A stretch of DNA of 64,000 bases from Caldithrix abyssi DSM 13497 (GTDB taxonomy: Bacteria; Calditrichota; Calditrichia; Calditrichales; Calditrichaceae). The stretch spans positions 3,470,501 to 3,534,500 of the forward strand of contig NZ_CP018099.1 of NCBI RefSeq assembly GCF_001886815.1. Reading direction: 5' to 3'. Positions 41,405 to 50,333 of the stretch are shown here, piece after piece. A model generated the notes under the pieces. That model was not told the DNA's origin. It ran no database searches and saw only the letters and a program-made list of their open reading frames with translations. Position numbers and translations under genes: made by a program. How positions within the stretch are numbered: position 1 is the first letter of the stretch; the number at the start of each line of letters is the position of its first letter.

Positions 41405-41420
41405 TTTCAAATGTTTGAAA
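41405..41420. promoter_or_regulatory. Palindromic operator before the SDR operon
   Basis: TTTCAAATGTTTGAAA has two perfect 7-bp arms around a 2-nt centre and lies 18 bp before the SDR start. Its ATGTTTGAAA half occurs before the GbsR-type gene as well, making it the best candidate binding site for that regulator. Confidence 0.6.
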
Positions 41421-41438
41421 CTTTGAAAGGATATTGCC

Positions 41439-42182
41439 ATGAATCGCCTGCAAAGCAAAATCGCCATCATTACCGGCGGCGCAAGCGGCATTGGCCTGGC
41501 GGCCGTTAAAAAATTTTTAAACGAAGGCGCCACGGTCATTGTATGGGATGTGCAAACTCAAACGGTGGAAGCAATCATTAAAGAACAGCCCGACTACCAG
41601 CGGCGGTTGCAGGCCATGGTTGTGGACGTTGCCGATCTGCAGGCGGTGCAACGGGCTGCCGAAGAAGTTTTTAAACGTTTTGGCCGCATCGACATTTTGA
41701 TAAACAACGCCGGCATTACACGCGATGCCACTCTTTTAAAAATGACGGCAGAGCAATGGCAACAGGTGATTGACGTTAATCTCACGGGCGTGTTCAACTG
41801 CAGCAAGGCCGTTGCCCCCTACATGGTTCAACAACAGGCCGGCAAAATCATCAACACCAGTTCGGTGGTTGGGCTGTACGGAAATTTTGGCCAGACCAAC
41901 TACGTGGCGGCCAAATCCGGGGTTATTGGCATGACCCGGGTCTGGGCACGCGAGCTGGGACGTAAAGGCATTACGGTAAACGCCGTGGCACCGGGCTTTA
42001 TCGCCACGGAAATGACGCAAAAGGTGCCGCCCAACATTCTGGAAAACATTAAAGAAAAAACGCCCCTCAAGCGTCTGGGACAACCGGAAGATATTGCCAA
42101 TGCCTACTGTTTCCTTGCTTCGGACGAGGCTGACTTTATCAACGGCGCCGTGCTCAGTGTGGACGGCGGATTAATTCTTTAA
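41439..42182 (+). CDS. Short-chain dehydrogenase, FabG-like 3-oxoacyl reductase
   Basis: A 247-residue SDR: 'AIITGGASGIGLAAVKKF' is the NAD(P) loop, 'NNAGITRDATLLKM' is the NNAG strand, and S-Y-K catalysis is in 'NTSSVVGLYGNFGQTNYVAAKSG'. 'VAPGFIATEMTQKVP' and the C-terminal 'FINGAVLSVDGGL' are as in FabG. It should reduce a 3-oxoacyl thioester (ACP or CoA) or the reverse. First gene of an operon whose next members are a KAS III-like enzyme, a symporter and an acyl-CoA ligase. Confidence 0.9.
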   Translation: MNRLQSKIAIITGGASGIGLAAVKKFLNEGATVIVWDVQTQTVEAIIKEQPDYQRRLQAMVVDVADLQAVQRAAEEVFKRFGRIDILINNAGITRDATLLKMTAEQWQQVIDVNLTGVFNCSKAVAPYMVQQQAGKIINTSSVVGLYGNFGQTNYVAAKSGVIGMTRVWARELGRKGITVNAVAPGFIATEMTQKVPPNILENIKEKTPLKRLGQPEDIANAYCFLASDEADFINGAVLSVDGGLIL

Positions 42183-42198
42183 ACAGATGGGATGATTC

Positions 42199-43188
42199 AT
42201 GCGAAATGCTTTCATTGCCTCCAGCGCCATGTACGTTCCGGAACGTGTTTTGCCCAACGCCTATTTTAACGCGCTACTGGGCGAAGACGTGGATACGTGG
42301 CTTAAAGAAAACGTGGAAATTTACGAACGACGCTGGTGTGCGGAAAACGAATCCACCGCCGATTTATGTGTGGCCGCCGCGCAAAAAGCCCTGCAGCAGA
42401 GAGGCTTATCGGCCGGCGAGCTCGATTTGATTATCGTGGCCACGGACACGCCCGAATACATTTCGCCCTCCACGGCTTCGGTGGTGCAATACCGGCTGGG
42501 AGCAGCCAAAGCCGGCACCTTCGACATCAATACGGCCTGCGCCGGTTTTGTTACCGGGCTGGACATGGCGGCCAAATACATTCAGTCGGATCAACGCTAC
42601 AACCATATTCTGGTCATTGGTGCCTATGCCATGAGCAAGTATCTGGATTTAACCGATAAAAAGACCGTAACCCTATTTGCCGACGGGGCCGGGGCGGTGG
42701 TTTTGCAGGCGGAAGAAAATACCGATCGCGGCTATTTAACCAGTCTTTTGCACACCGAAGGGCAATACCACGACTGGATGGGCATTTACGCCGGCGGCAC
42801 GCATCAGCCTGTCTCCCCGGAGGCCCTGAAGAACAAAGACCATCTGTTGAAGTTTGTGCGAAAATTTCCCAAAGAGCTGAATCCTCGCATCTGGAGTCGG
42901 ATGATTGAACAAATGGCGCGTGCCTTAAGCATTTCGGTGAACGAGGTGGATTTCTTTCTTTTTACGCAGATCAACATCAACAGCATCCGGCAGACGCTCG
43001 ACCGTTTGAACATCCCGCACGACCGCACTCACACCATCATGCACTATTACGGCTACACCGGTTCGGCCTGTATTCCCATGGCCTTGAGCGAAGCTCTGGA
43101 ACAAAAAAAGATCAAAGCGGGAGACACCGTCTTTTTTATTAGCTCTGGCGGCGGACTGGCTTTTGCCAGCGCGGCTTTTAAATTTTAA
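42199..43188 (+). CDS. KAS III-like (FabH-fold) protein retaining only the catalytic Cys
   Basis: A 329-residue thiolase-fold enzyme. C114 in 'DINTACAGFVTGL' matches the acyl-accepting Cys of FabH. The other two catalytic residues are not in their usual motifs: the PHQAN strand reads 'FLFTQININSI' (Thr where His is expected) and the GNTSAASIP motif reads 'YYGYTGSACIP' (Tyr where Asn is expected). FabH uses His and Asn to decarboxylate malonyl-ACP, so this protein may only transfer an acyl group or condense without decarboxylation. Intact 'LFADGAGAVVLQ' and 'ISSGGGLAFASAAF' segments argue against decay. It lies 16 bp after the SDR gene. Confidence 0.85.
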   Translation: MRNAFIASSAMYVPERVLPNAYFNALLGEDVDTWLKENVEIYERRWCAENESTADLCVAAAQKALQQRGLSAGELDLIIVATDTPEYISPSTASVVQYRLGAAKAGTFDINTACAGFVTGLDMAAKYIQSDQRYNHILVIGAYAMSKYLDLTDKKTVTLFADGAGAVVLQAEENTDRGYLTSLLHTEGQYHDWMGIYAGGTHQPVSPEALKNKDHLLKFVRKFPKELNPRIWSRMIEQMARALSISVNEVDFFLFTQININSIRQTLDRLNIPHDRTHTIMHYYGYTGSACIPMALSEALEQKKIKAGDTVFFISSGGGLAFASAAFKF

Positions 43189-43203
43189 AAAGGAGAACAG
43201 ACC

Positions 43204-44667
43204 ATGAGCGGCAGTCAGTACACGTTAGTGGCTGTTTTAATCTACGCCATTGGCATCGGGCTTCTGGCTTTGCTGGCGCGGCGCAAGGGACAGTCGCTGG
43301 AAAGTTTTGCCATCGGCGGGCGCAAGGACAATCCCTTTTTTATCGGACTTTCGCTGGCGGCCAATATGACCAGCGCGGCTACCTTTGTGATTAATCCCGG
43401 GCTGGTCTATTTGTACGGCTTTTCCGGATTTTTGGGCTATGCCGTGGCCGCACCGGCCGGCATTTTTCTGGGGCTCATTGTGATGAGTAAAAAATTCCGC
43501 CAGATGGGAGAAGCCCGGAATGCGCTGACCATTCCGCAATGGATCGGGCAGCGCTTTAACAACGAAGGAATGACGCGCTTTTTTGCCGTACTTTCTTTTC
43601 TGCAAATTACTTTTATTGTGCTGATTGCCGTGGGCCTGACCATTGTGCTGTCCAGAGTGCTTCAGGCGCCTTACCCGCTCATTCTCTTTCTTGTGCTGGC
43701 TTTTACTCTTTCTTACATCGTCATTGGCGGTGCTTCCATTCATATTCTTACCAACTCCTACCAGGGCATCATCATGAGCGTTGTGGCTGTGCTGCTCATC
43801 ATTTCCGGCCCGCTTTTTGGGCATCTTTCACTGATCGAAATTTTCCAGACTTTAAAAAACATCGATCCCAATCTGGTGCGGCCGACCAATCCAAACAGCC
43901 TGCTTTTTCGCGATCTGTTCGAGGTTTTTATCGCCAATTTTCTGGTGGGCGTGGCCATCATCTGTCAGCCGCACATTTTGTCCAAAGCGCTTTACCTGCG
44001 TTCGGACAAAGACGTAAACGCCTATCTTTTAACCGTGGTTGTTGTGGGCTCGCTTTACTTTTTTGTGCTGTTTAGCGGTCTGTACGCGCGCGTCTTTTTG
44101 CACGGCCCGCTTTTGCCGCCCGATCAATCCATGGCTGCCTATATTAACCAAATTTTTCCGCCGCCCGTGCTGGCTTTAGTAACGCTGGGCATTTTAGCGG
44201 CCGGCTTTTCGACCCTGGAGGGATTGTTCATCGCCCTGTCTACCATTTTCTCCATCGACCTGCTCAAATCGTTTTTGCAGAAAAGGTTTGCCTTCAATGA
44301 ATCCGTGGTCGAACAAAAGACGTTGCTGGGCACGCGCGTCTTTCTGATCGTTCTGGCGGTTGTTGTTTACTTTTTGTCGGTCTGGCAGATCGAGCATCCG
44401 TCGCTTTCGGTTGCCATCTTTGCCCAGAATGGGGTTTACGGTTTATTTGTGGCCACCTTCTGGCCCATTTTTACGGGGCTCTTTCTACCGCGCATTAAAG
44501 CCTGGGTGCCCTTCTGGGCCGGGGCGCTTGGGCTGGTGGTGCATTTTGGCATGTACTACGGAAAGATTACCCATTATCACACCAATCCCGGTGTTTGCGC
44601 GGCCATCGCTCTGCTGGTCGGCGGGCTGTTTGTGCTTGTGTTCTATCGCGCAGGAGGGAAATCATGA
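43204..44667 (+). CDS. Sodium:solute symporter (SSS) family transporter
   Basis: A 487-residue inner-membrane protein with about 12-13 hydrophobic segments. The beginning 'ESFAIGGRKDNPFFIGLSLAANMTSAATFV' is the typical SSS TM1-TM2 segment, with the Na+-site helix, and 'GILAAGFSTLEGLFIALSTIFSID' matches the later SSS signature. These carriers co-transport Na+ with organic acids, sugars, proline or pantothenate. Its place beside an acyl-CoA ligase suggests a monocarboxylate substrate (inference). RBS AAGGAG; its stop overlaps the ligase start (ATGA). Confidence 0.9.
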   Translation: MSGSQYTLVAVLIYAIGIGLLALLARRKGQSLESFAIGGRKDNPFFIGLSLAANMTSAATFVINPGLVYLYGFSGFLGYAVAAPAGIFLGLIVMSKKFRQMGEARNALTIPQWIGQRFNNEGMTRFFAVLSFLQITFIVLIAVGLTIVLSRVLQAPYPLILFLVLAFTLSYIVIGGASIHILTNSYQGIIMSVVAVLLIISGPLFGHLSLIEIFQTLKNIDPNLVRPTNPNSLLFRDLFEVFIANFLVGVAIICQPHILSKALYLRSDKDVNAYLLTVVVVGSLYFFVLFSGLYARVFLHGPLLPPDQSMAAYINQIFPPPVLALVTLGILAAGFSTLEGLFIALSTIFSIDLLKSFLQKRFAFNESVVEQKTLLGTRVFLIVLAVVVYFLSVWQIEHPSLSVAIFAQNGVYGLFVATFWPIFTGLFLPRIKAWVPFWAGALGLVVHFGMYYGKITHYHTNPGVCAAIALLVGGLFVLVFYRAGGKS

Positions 44668-46172
44668 TTGGCTGTGACTGGATAGGCCGTTGGGCGTTTT
44701 ACGCTCCTGACAAAATGGCTTTGAAGGAATATGAGAGCGGGCGGACGCTGACCTATCGGAAACTGAATGCCCTGGCCAATCACGCGGCTCATTTCCTGAA
44801 AAAAGATTATGGAATTACCAGGGGCGATCGTCTGGCCGTTCTGGCGGAGAATTGTCTGGAATACTTCATCCTATTTTCAGCCGCTCAGAAAGCCGGTTTT
44901 ATTTTAGTCCCGCTGAACTACCGTCTGGCTCCGGCTGAGCTGGACTTTATGCTTCAGGACGCCATGCCTTTGCTGACCATTTCGGAAAAAAAATTCACAG
45001 AGAAAGTTTCGCGTTCAGTACAAACCATCCTGCTTCTGGAAGAACTGCAGGAAATGCTGTGGTCAAAGGCGGAAATTAAGGCCGAGCCTTTTCCGCAGGC
45101 GCCCATAAAAGCCGACGACCCACTGTTTATTCTGTACACCTCCGGAACCACCGGCACGCCCAAAGGCGCCCTTTACACGCACAAGATGCTTTTCTGGAAC
45201 GCCGTTAACACCGAAATGCGGCTGGACATTACCTCCGCCGACCGTTCTGTAAGCTGTACGCCCCTGTTCCATACCGGCGGCTGGAATGTGATTCCCACGC
45301 CATTTTTGCATCGCGGCGCCTACTTTTGCTTGATGAAAACATTCGAACCGGCCGTGGTCAATCAGCTTTTGCAAGAAGAGAAAGCCACCATGTTCATGGG
45401 CGTGCCGACCATGCTGCGCCTGATGGCTGACGCCGAAAACTTTGAGCGCACGGATTTCAGCAGCCTACGTTTTTTTGTCATCGGCGGCGAACCCATGCCC
45501 CTGCCGCTCATTGACCGCTGGCACAATAAAGGGGTTCCGGTGCGTCAGGGGTACGGCTTAACCGAATGCGGGCCCAGTATCACCAGCTTACATCAGGACG
45601 ACGCCATTCGCAAACGCGGTTCCATCGGCACGTTAAATTTTTACATCGAAAAGCGTATCATCGACGAAGCAGGCAACGATGTTCCGCCCGGCAATGTGGG
45701 CGAGCTGTTGTTAAAAGGCCCGGTTATTACGCCCGGCTACTGGCAAAATCCCGAAGCCACTAAAAAGGCCTTCACCAACGGCTGGTTCCATACCGGCGAT
45801 CTTGTTAAACAGGATGCAGAAGGTTATCTGTACATCGTGGATCGCAAAAAGAACATGTACATCTCCGGCGGAGAGAATGTGTATCCCGCGGAAGTCGAAA
45901 AGGTGCTTTACCAGCATCCGGCGGTCAGCGAAGCGGCCATCATTGGCGTTCCGGACAAAAAATGGGGAGAAGTGGGCATGGCCTTTGTGGTTCTAAAGGA
46001 AAAGGCAAACGTAACGGATCAGGAATTGATCGCTTTTTGCCAGGAAAGGCTGGCCCGATTTAAAATCCCAAAATATTTCAAATTTATTAAAGAAATTCCC
46101 AAAAGCGATACTGGTAAAATTGATCGTAAAGCTTTAAAACGTTTAACCCAATTTAAGGAGGATTACCCATGA
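44664..46172 (+). CDS. Acyl-CoA synthetase (AMP-dependent ligase)
   Basis: Start taken at ATG 44664, which follows AGGAGGG and overlaps the symporter stop; the frame is open further upstream only by chance. The 502-residue ANL enzyme activates a carboxylic acid to its acyl-AMP and then acyl-CoA. 'FILYTSGTTGTPKGALYTH' is the P-loop; 'GYGLTECGPSIT', 'NGWFHTGDLV' and 'DRKKNMYISGGENVYPAEVE' follow; and 'PKSDTGKIDRKAL' holds the catalytic Lys of the mobile domain. It probably activates the acid imported by the symporter. Confidence 0.9.
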   Translation: MIGCDWIGRWAFYAPDKMALKEYESGRTLTYRKLNALANHAAHFLKKDYGITRGDRLAVLAENCLEYFILFSAAQKAGFILVPLNYRLAPAELDFMLQDAMPLLTISEKKFTEKVSRSVQTILLLEELQEMLWSKAEIKAEPFPQAPIKADDPLFILYTSGTTGTPKGALYTHKMLFWNAVNTEMRLDITSADRSVSCTPLFHTGGWNVIPTPFLHRGAYFCLMKTFEPAVVNQLLQEEKATMFMGVPTMLRLMADAENFERTDFSSLRFFVIGGEPMPLPLIDRWHNKGVPVRQGYGLTECGPSITSLHQDDAIRKRGSIGTLNFYIEKRIIDEAGNDVPPGNVGELLLKGPVITPGYWQNPEATKKAFTNGWFHTGDLVKQDAEGYLYIVDRKKNMYISGGENVYPAEVEKVLYQHPAVSEAAIIGVPDKKWGEVGMAFVVLKEKANVTDQELIAFCQERLARFKIPKYFKFIKEIPKSDTGKIDRKALKRLTQFKEDYP

Positions 46173-46684
46173 AGCGTTATTTAAACTGGTTATTGGTTGC
46201 CGTGCTGAGCAGCGCCTTCATTATGTCGGCCTGTTCCAAAAGCGACAGCGGCACCAATAATGACAAAGAGCAATTGCCCATTGTGGGTAGCTGGCTCTCC
46301 GAAGGACAGAATGTTGCGCCATTGTTGCTGGGGTTAGGTATTGTTAAGATTGAAGCGCAGTTTAATGACGACAACACTTACACCGTGGTAAGTTACGACA
46401 CTTCCAATGCCATGGTTACCTACGAAGGTACGTATACTGCGGAAAAGAGCGACGTGGACAACATTTACAACATCACCATTAATCAATCCAAGCCAACTGC
46501 TTTAACCAGTGTGGGCATTTTTATGGTAGATGAAACGAAAGATCCGCGTGAGATGACCTACGAAATCGTCCAGACCCAACCGGACATTGGCGCCACCCCG
46601 CCCACGCCAAAAGACGGCTTTGGCAGCACCAATGGCGGCGCTCTTGGCACCTGGAATGTACAAAAATATGTAGAAGTAAAATAG
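46169..46684 (+). CDS. Lipoprotein with lipocalin-like domain
   Basis: A 171-residue lipoprotein (lipobox M-S-A-C22 after a hydrophobic signal). The start overlaps the ligase stop (ATGA), so it belongs to the same operon. The mature part, beginning 'LPIVGSWLSEGQNVAP', then 'AQFNDDNTYTVVSYD' and 'TYEGTYTAEKSDVDNIYNITI', follows the pattern of small lipocalin-like or DUF4923-type barrels (GxW near the start, then repeated strands). It may bind a small hydrophobic molecule; this is inference. A strong terminator follows immediately. Confidence 0.7.
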   Translation: MKRYLNWLLVAVLSSAFIMSACSKSDSGTNNDKEQLPIVGSWLSEGQNVAPLLLGLGIVKIEAQFNDDNTYTVVSYDTSNAMVTYEGTYTAEKSDVDNIYNITINQSKPTALTSVGIFMVDETKDPREMTYEIVQTQPDIGATPPTPKDGFGSTNGGALGTWNVQKYVEVK

Positions 46685-46697
46685 GGCTACAGCTTGC

Positions 46698-46731
46698 AAC
46701 GGCCTTCGTCTGATTCGAAGGCCGTTTTTTC
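46698..46731 (+). terminator. Intrinsic terminator
   Basis: AACGGCCTTCG and CGAAGGCCGTT form a perfect 11-bp stem with a 7-nt loop followed by a T-run. It ends the gene set from the SDR to the lipoprotein. Confidence 0.9.
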
Positions 46732-46765
46732 TAACCATGTTTCCCTAACGTGTGAGGGATGGATC

Positions 46766-48319
46766 ATGAAGACGTTGTGTTTCTTTTTAATTTTTTCCCT
46801 GTTCTCCCTGCTCGGGGCGCAAAATTTCTGGAATACGCCGCCTACCAGCGTTCCCAAAAAGCCGGTAAAAGAGCTGACTTTTATCGCCTATTTTTTTAAT
46901 AAAGCCGTGCTGAACAATATTTACGCGCGCAATGATTTTTTAAAGGGCCAGGTGGTTGGGCGACTTTTTGGCGGAAACACCACCAACACCTCTTCCGCTG
47001 AATCGTTTTATTTTGAACAGCGTTTATTACCTTTTTTTATCTACCAGCCTAAATTGTTTGACGGACGGGCCATCTTACGCGCCAGCTTTGAAATCGACTG
47101 GACCTGGGGCGACGCTTCCTATGGCGTGGGTGGTAATTTTGGTTCGGCATTTTCCGCCGATCAGGTGAATCTTCAAACCCAGAATGTGGAGTTAGAACTC
47201 ATTCCGCGCAAGGGCTGGGCCGTCAATTTAGGTTTGCAAAGGCTGTTTGACACGCCGTACAATCCATACCGCACCTTTTTTGAAACCATGACGCTAACCG
47301 GTTACCGGCTGGCTTTTTGGGGCAGCGACGCCGTGGGCATCAGCGTTCGGCATGACCGCGATTATTCCCGCTTTAAAGCTGGATACTACCAGCTTTACGA
47401 AAATAATATCGAACAGAAAGACGACGTGGTTTTATGGGAATTAATGGCTGAAAAAGATTTGACCCCAACCTGGCGTCAGGGCGTTTCATTATGGTATGTG
47501 CAGGATCGCGCTTCCGGCGAAGGCGGAGTTTCCATTCTGGGCCAGGGATTGAATAGCCTTTTAAACGATTACAACGGCGTTTTTCGTTTTAACACCATTG
47601 GCTCGCAAAAGTACAAAGCCGATATCTTCTGGCTGGGCACATTCTGGAATCGGAATGCGGAATACAAACTGGACCGCCTGGCGCTTGGCGGCTTTGCCGT
47701 TGCCAATCTTGGGAAGGTACAAATTCAAACCGCAGACGGCTGGCAAAAATTAGCGGACATCGCCGGGTTTGCCGCCAACTTCCGCTGCGGTTACCGCTAC
47801 GGGCAAACGCGCCGGGATGTTTTTGAAGCGGATATTTTACTCTCCTCCGGCGATGATAACGGTCTGCAGGATAAAAAATACCAGGGCGTAATCACGGGCA
47901 ACACCTGGGGCTCGCCCGGGGCCATTTTTATCAGCAGCGGTAGTTACCTGCTCTTTCCGCATGGGAACGTCGTTAACCGCTATCTGGCGCTCGTACCCGA
48001 TCTTTCAAATATGGGACGCGGATTACTCGGCGGCACGCTCAATTTTCACCGGGCGTTTATTCCCAACAAATTGTACGGTAAGGCAGGGCTGGCTGTTGGT
48101 TCGGCTTTTTCCGCTCCTACCGGCGGCGGCAATTTAATCGGGTACGAAGCCAATGCCATGCTTGGCTACCAGGCCGGCGTTTTTATGAACACTGAATTGC
48201 ACGCAGCCCACGCCTGGCTGGGCGATTTCTACAAAAGCCGTCAGGTCAATGGCGATCAGCCTGGCAAACCACACAACCCATGGACCGTTTTTCTGGCCTT
48301 TAAATGGCTGATGTTCTAA
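46766..48319 (+). CDS. Outer-membrane beta-barrel protein
   Basis: Start taken at ATG 46766 (MKTLCFFLIFSLFSLLGAQ), with GAGGGA upstream; the frame is open further upstream but that part covers the terminator. The ~517-residue product has a signal peptide and alternating amphipathic strands rich in Tyr/Trp/Phe and Gly, ending in a Phe ('FLAFKWLMF') as outer-membrane barrels do. No specific family was recognised; alginate-export-like or porin folds are possible. It follows a terminator, so it may have its own promoter but lies between two lipoprotein genes of the same locus. Confidence 0.75.
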   Translation: MKTLCFFLIFSLFSLLGAQNFWNTPPTSVPKKPVKELTFIAYFFNKAVLNNIYARNDFLKGQVVGRLFGGNTTNTSSAESFYFEQRLLPFFIYQPKLFDGRAILRASFEIDWTWGDASYGVGGNFGSAFSADQVNLQTQNVELELIPRKGWAVNLGLQRLFDTPYNPYRTFFETMTLTGYRLAFWGSDAVGISVRHDRDYSRFKAGYYQLYENNIEQKDDVVLWELMAEKDLTPTWRQGVSLWYVQDRASGEGGVSILGQGLNSLLNDYNGVFRFNTIGSQKYKADIFWLGTFWNRNAEYKLDRLALGGFAVANLGKVQIQTADGWQKLADIAGFAANFRCGYRYGQTRRDVFEADILLSSGDDNGLQDKKYQGVITGNTWGSPGAIFISSGSYLLFPHGNVVNRYLALVPDLSNMGRGLLGGTLNFHRAFIPNKLYGKAGLAVGSAFSAPTGGGNLIGYEANAMLGYQAGVFMNTELHAAHAWLGDFYKSRQVNGDQPGKPHNPWTVFLAFKWLMF

Positions 48320-48332
48320 AGAGAGGTGCGTC

Positions 48333-49289
48333 ATGAAAAAAGCGTTTATATTTTGGAGTTTAATATTGCTTTTAACCGCCTGTATGCAACCTTACAAAGG
48401 TTTAAAACCCATGGAATTTTCTGAGCTTAGCTATCCCTTTCCCGTCCGGTACCAGCAATTAGCCAATCAGATTAACCTGGCTTATATGGAGCTTGGAACC
48501 GAAGGCCCGGCGCTGATTTTTATTCATGGCCTGGGCAGTTACGCTCCGGCCTGGAAAAAGAACCTGCCGGAACTAAGCAAAATAGCCCGTTGCTTTGCCG
48601 TCGATTTACCCGGCTATGGAAAATCCAGCAAAAGCGCGTATCCCTTTACCATGGAATTTTACGCCGATGTCATCAAAGAATTTGCCGCGGCCAAACAATT
48701 GTCCAGGGTGATCATTGTGGGGCATTCCATGGGCGGACAGATTGGCATGGTCATGGCGCTGAAATATCCGCAACTGGTTTCCGGACTGGTGCTGATTGAT
48801 CCTGCGGGCTTCGAAGCTTTTACGCCCGGCGAAAAGCAGTGGTTTAAAGAGGTAATGAGCGTCGATCTGGTAAAAAATACGCCGGTACAAACCATTCGCG
48901 CCAACGTAGTGGCGAACTTTTACAACCTGCCCAAAGACGCGGAGTTCATGATCACCGACCGCATCGCCCTGCGGCAGGCCGGGGATTTTGAATGGTACTG
49001 CTATGCCGTTTCGCGTTCCGTGGCCGGCATGGTCGATCAACCCGTTCTCGATAAGCTGGATAAAATCATGCAGCCCACGCTCATCATATTCGGAAAAAAC
49101 GACAACCTGATTCCCAATCCTTATTTACATGGCGGGAAAACGGAAGATATTGCGCGCCTGGGTAAGGAAAAGATCGCCAACAGTCAATTGCTACTTATCC
49201 CTAACTGTGGACACTTCGCGCAGTTCGAAAAGGCACAGGAGGTTAATAAGGCCATTAAGCAATTTCTCAATCAATGGAAACAAGACTGA
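48333..49289 (+). CDS. Lipoprotein alpha/beta hydrolase
   Basis: A 318-residue protein with lipobox L-T-A-C17, then an alpha/beta-hydrolase fold: 'LIFIHGLGSYAPAWKKNLPELS' oxyanion segment, nucleophile Ser in VGHSMGGQ, acid Asp in 'IIFGKNDNLIP' and His in 'PNCGHFAQFEKA'. All three catalytic residues are in place, so it is likely an active esterase, lipase or thioesterase held in the outer membrane. It is 13 bp after the barrel gene and probably co-transcribed with it. It could release carboxylates for import by the symporter upstream (inference). Confidence 0.85.
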   Translation: MKKAFIFWSLILLLTACMQPYKGLKPMEFSELSYPFPVRYQQLANQINLAYMELGTEGPALIFIHGLGSYAPAWKKNLPELSKIARCFAVDLPGYGKSSKSAYPFTMEFYADVIKEFAAAKQLSRVIIVGHSMGGQIGMVMALKYPQLVSGLVLIDPAGFEAFTPGEKQWFKEVMSVDLVKNTPVQTIRANVVANFYNLPKDAEFMITDRIALRQAGDFEWYCYAVSRSVAGMVDQPVLDKLDKIMQPTLIIFGKNDNLIPNPYLHGGKTEDIARLGKEKIANSQLLLIPNCGHFAQFEKAQEVNKAIKQFLNQWKQD

Positions 49290-49784
49290 CGCTGCGGCTT
49301 CTTATTCAGTCCTTTTTCTTTGTAGAAAATTAGAGTAAGGTGAGTTTTCCCTGCAAAACCGATCTGTCTCATCCTGTCACTCTGAACGGAACGCCAGTTA
49401 GGGGCGCGTGAATTCGGGACGTAAATCCCGATCATCGCAACGGAGCGAAGAATTTTCTTGTTGTTTTCGGAATGCTTCGGGCCTGTTCCAAAATTTGAAC
49501 TTCACTCAACATTTTTACATTATTGTGTACGCTCTAAAAAAGGCGAGCTATCATTTCTGAGGGTGTCTCAAAAGCGACATCAAATGAATATTTCATTGTC
49601 TTTGACTTTTGGGACAGCCCCAGAACCCTTTTAACTCCAACAAAAACAATCTCACTATGAAAATGTTTTCTTACTGGAATAAAAAAAAATATCTTTTTAG
49701 CGCTAACTCTTAACTTTTTCGAACAAATTCCGTAAATTTGGGTAACACAATTCAAATCTGATCAAAAACTAAGGGAACTTACAC
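49290..49784. other. Gene-free interval with dispersed repeat and palindrome
   Basis: 495 bp without a coding frame. Positions ~49528-49556 (CGCTCTAAAAAAGGCGAG...) match ~18610-18640 in the same orientation, and ~49632-49655 matches 18658-18680. Between these blocks lies a ~60-bp imperfect palindrome (49561-49620), listed separately. Confidence 0.5.
49561..49620. repeat. MITE-like palindrome
   Basis: GGGTGTCTCAAAAG at the left and CTTTTGGGACAGCCC at the right are inverted partners, and the inner parts also pair (CAAATGAAT / ATTTCATTG). The whole ~60 bp could fold as one hairpin. It lies inside a repeat that in its 18.6-kb copy holds only a short unrelated segment there. Confidence 0.55.
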
Positions 49785-50333
49785 ATGAATGAAAAAAACT
49801 TAATGACTTTTTATGCCACCACCATATTGGGAGTCCGCCACAATGGGCAGGTAGCGCTGGCCGGCGACGGTCAGGTAACCCTGGGCAACACCATAATGAA
49901 ACATTCCGCCACCAAGATTCGTCGTTTGTACAATGATAAAATTTTAGCCGGTTTTGCCGGCGCGGCCGCCGACGCCTTTACGCTGTTTGAGCGTTTCGAT
50001 CAAAAACTGGAGCAGTACTCCGGCAATTTGCCCAAAGCGGCGGTAGAACTGGCCAAGGACTGGCGCTCTGACAAATACCTGCGCCGTCTGGAAGCGCTGC
50101 TGGCGGTATTGGATCAAAAATACACCTTTATCATCTCCGGCACGGGCGATATCATTGAACCGGACGACGGCATCGCAGCCATCGGCTCCGGCGGGCCCTA
50201 TGCACTGGCAGCCGCCCGCAGTCTGGTACGCCATTCTGATCTGAGCGCCGAGCAAATCGCCCGAGAAGCGCTTAAAGTCGCCAGTGAAATTTGCATCTAC
50301 ACTAACGACCAAATTCGCGTGGAGGTATTGTAA
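49785..50333 (+). CDS. hslV: HslV peptidase subunit of the HslUV protease
   Basis: A 182-residue Ntn-type peptidase. The mature N-terminal catalytic Thr is T12 in '[17 protein letters not shown]', so an 11-residue leader is removed instead of a single Met as in E. coli; an alternative start at M7 would give a short leader. '[24 protein letters not shown]' is the classic HslV block, with the active-site Lys nearby, and '[17 protein letters not shown]' follows. It forms the double hexamer core of the HslUV ATP-dependent protease. Its stop overlaps the hslU start by one base (TAATG). Confidence 0.95.
   Translation: MNEKNLMTFYATTILGVRHNGQVALAGDGQVTLGNTIMKHSATKIRRLYNDKILAGFAGAAADAFTLFERFDQKLEQYSGNLPKAAVELAKDWRSDKYLRRLEALLAVLDQKYTFIISGTGDIIEPDDGIAAIGSGGPYALAAARSLVRHSDLSAEQIAREALKVASEICIYTNDQIRVEVL

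Noticed and set aside
41439-49289. OleABCD long-chain olefin (beta-lactone) pathway, since an SDR, KAS-like, AMP ligase and alpha/beta hydrolase are together
   Set aside because: The SDR is a short FabG type, not an extended OleD; OleA needs the His and Asn missing here; the hydrolase is an outer-membrane lipoprotein, not cytoplasmic OleB. Kept only as a distant analogy.
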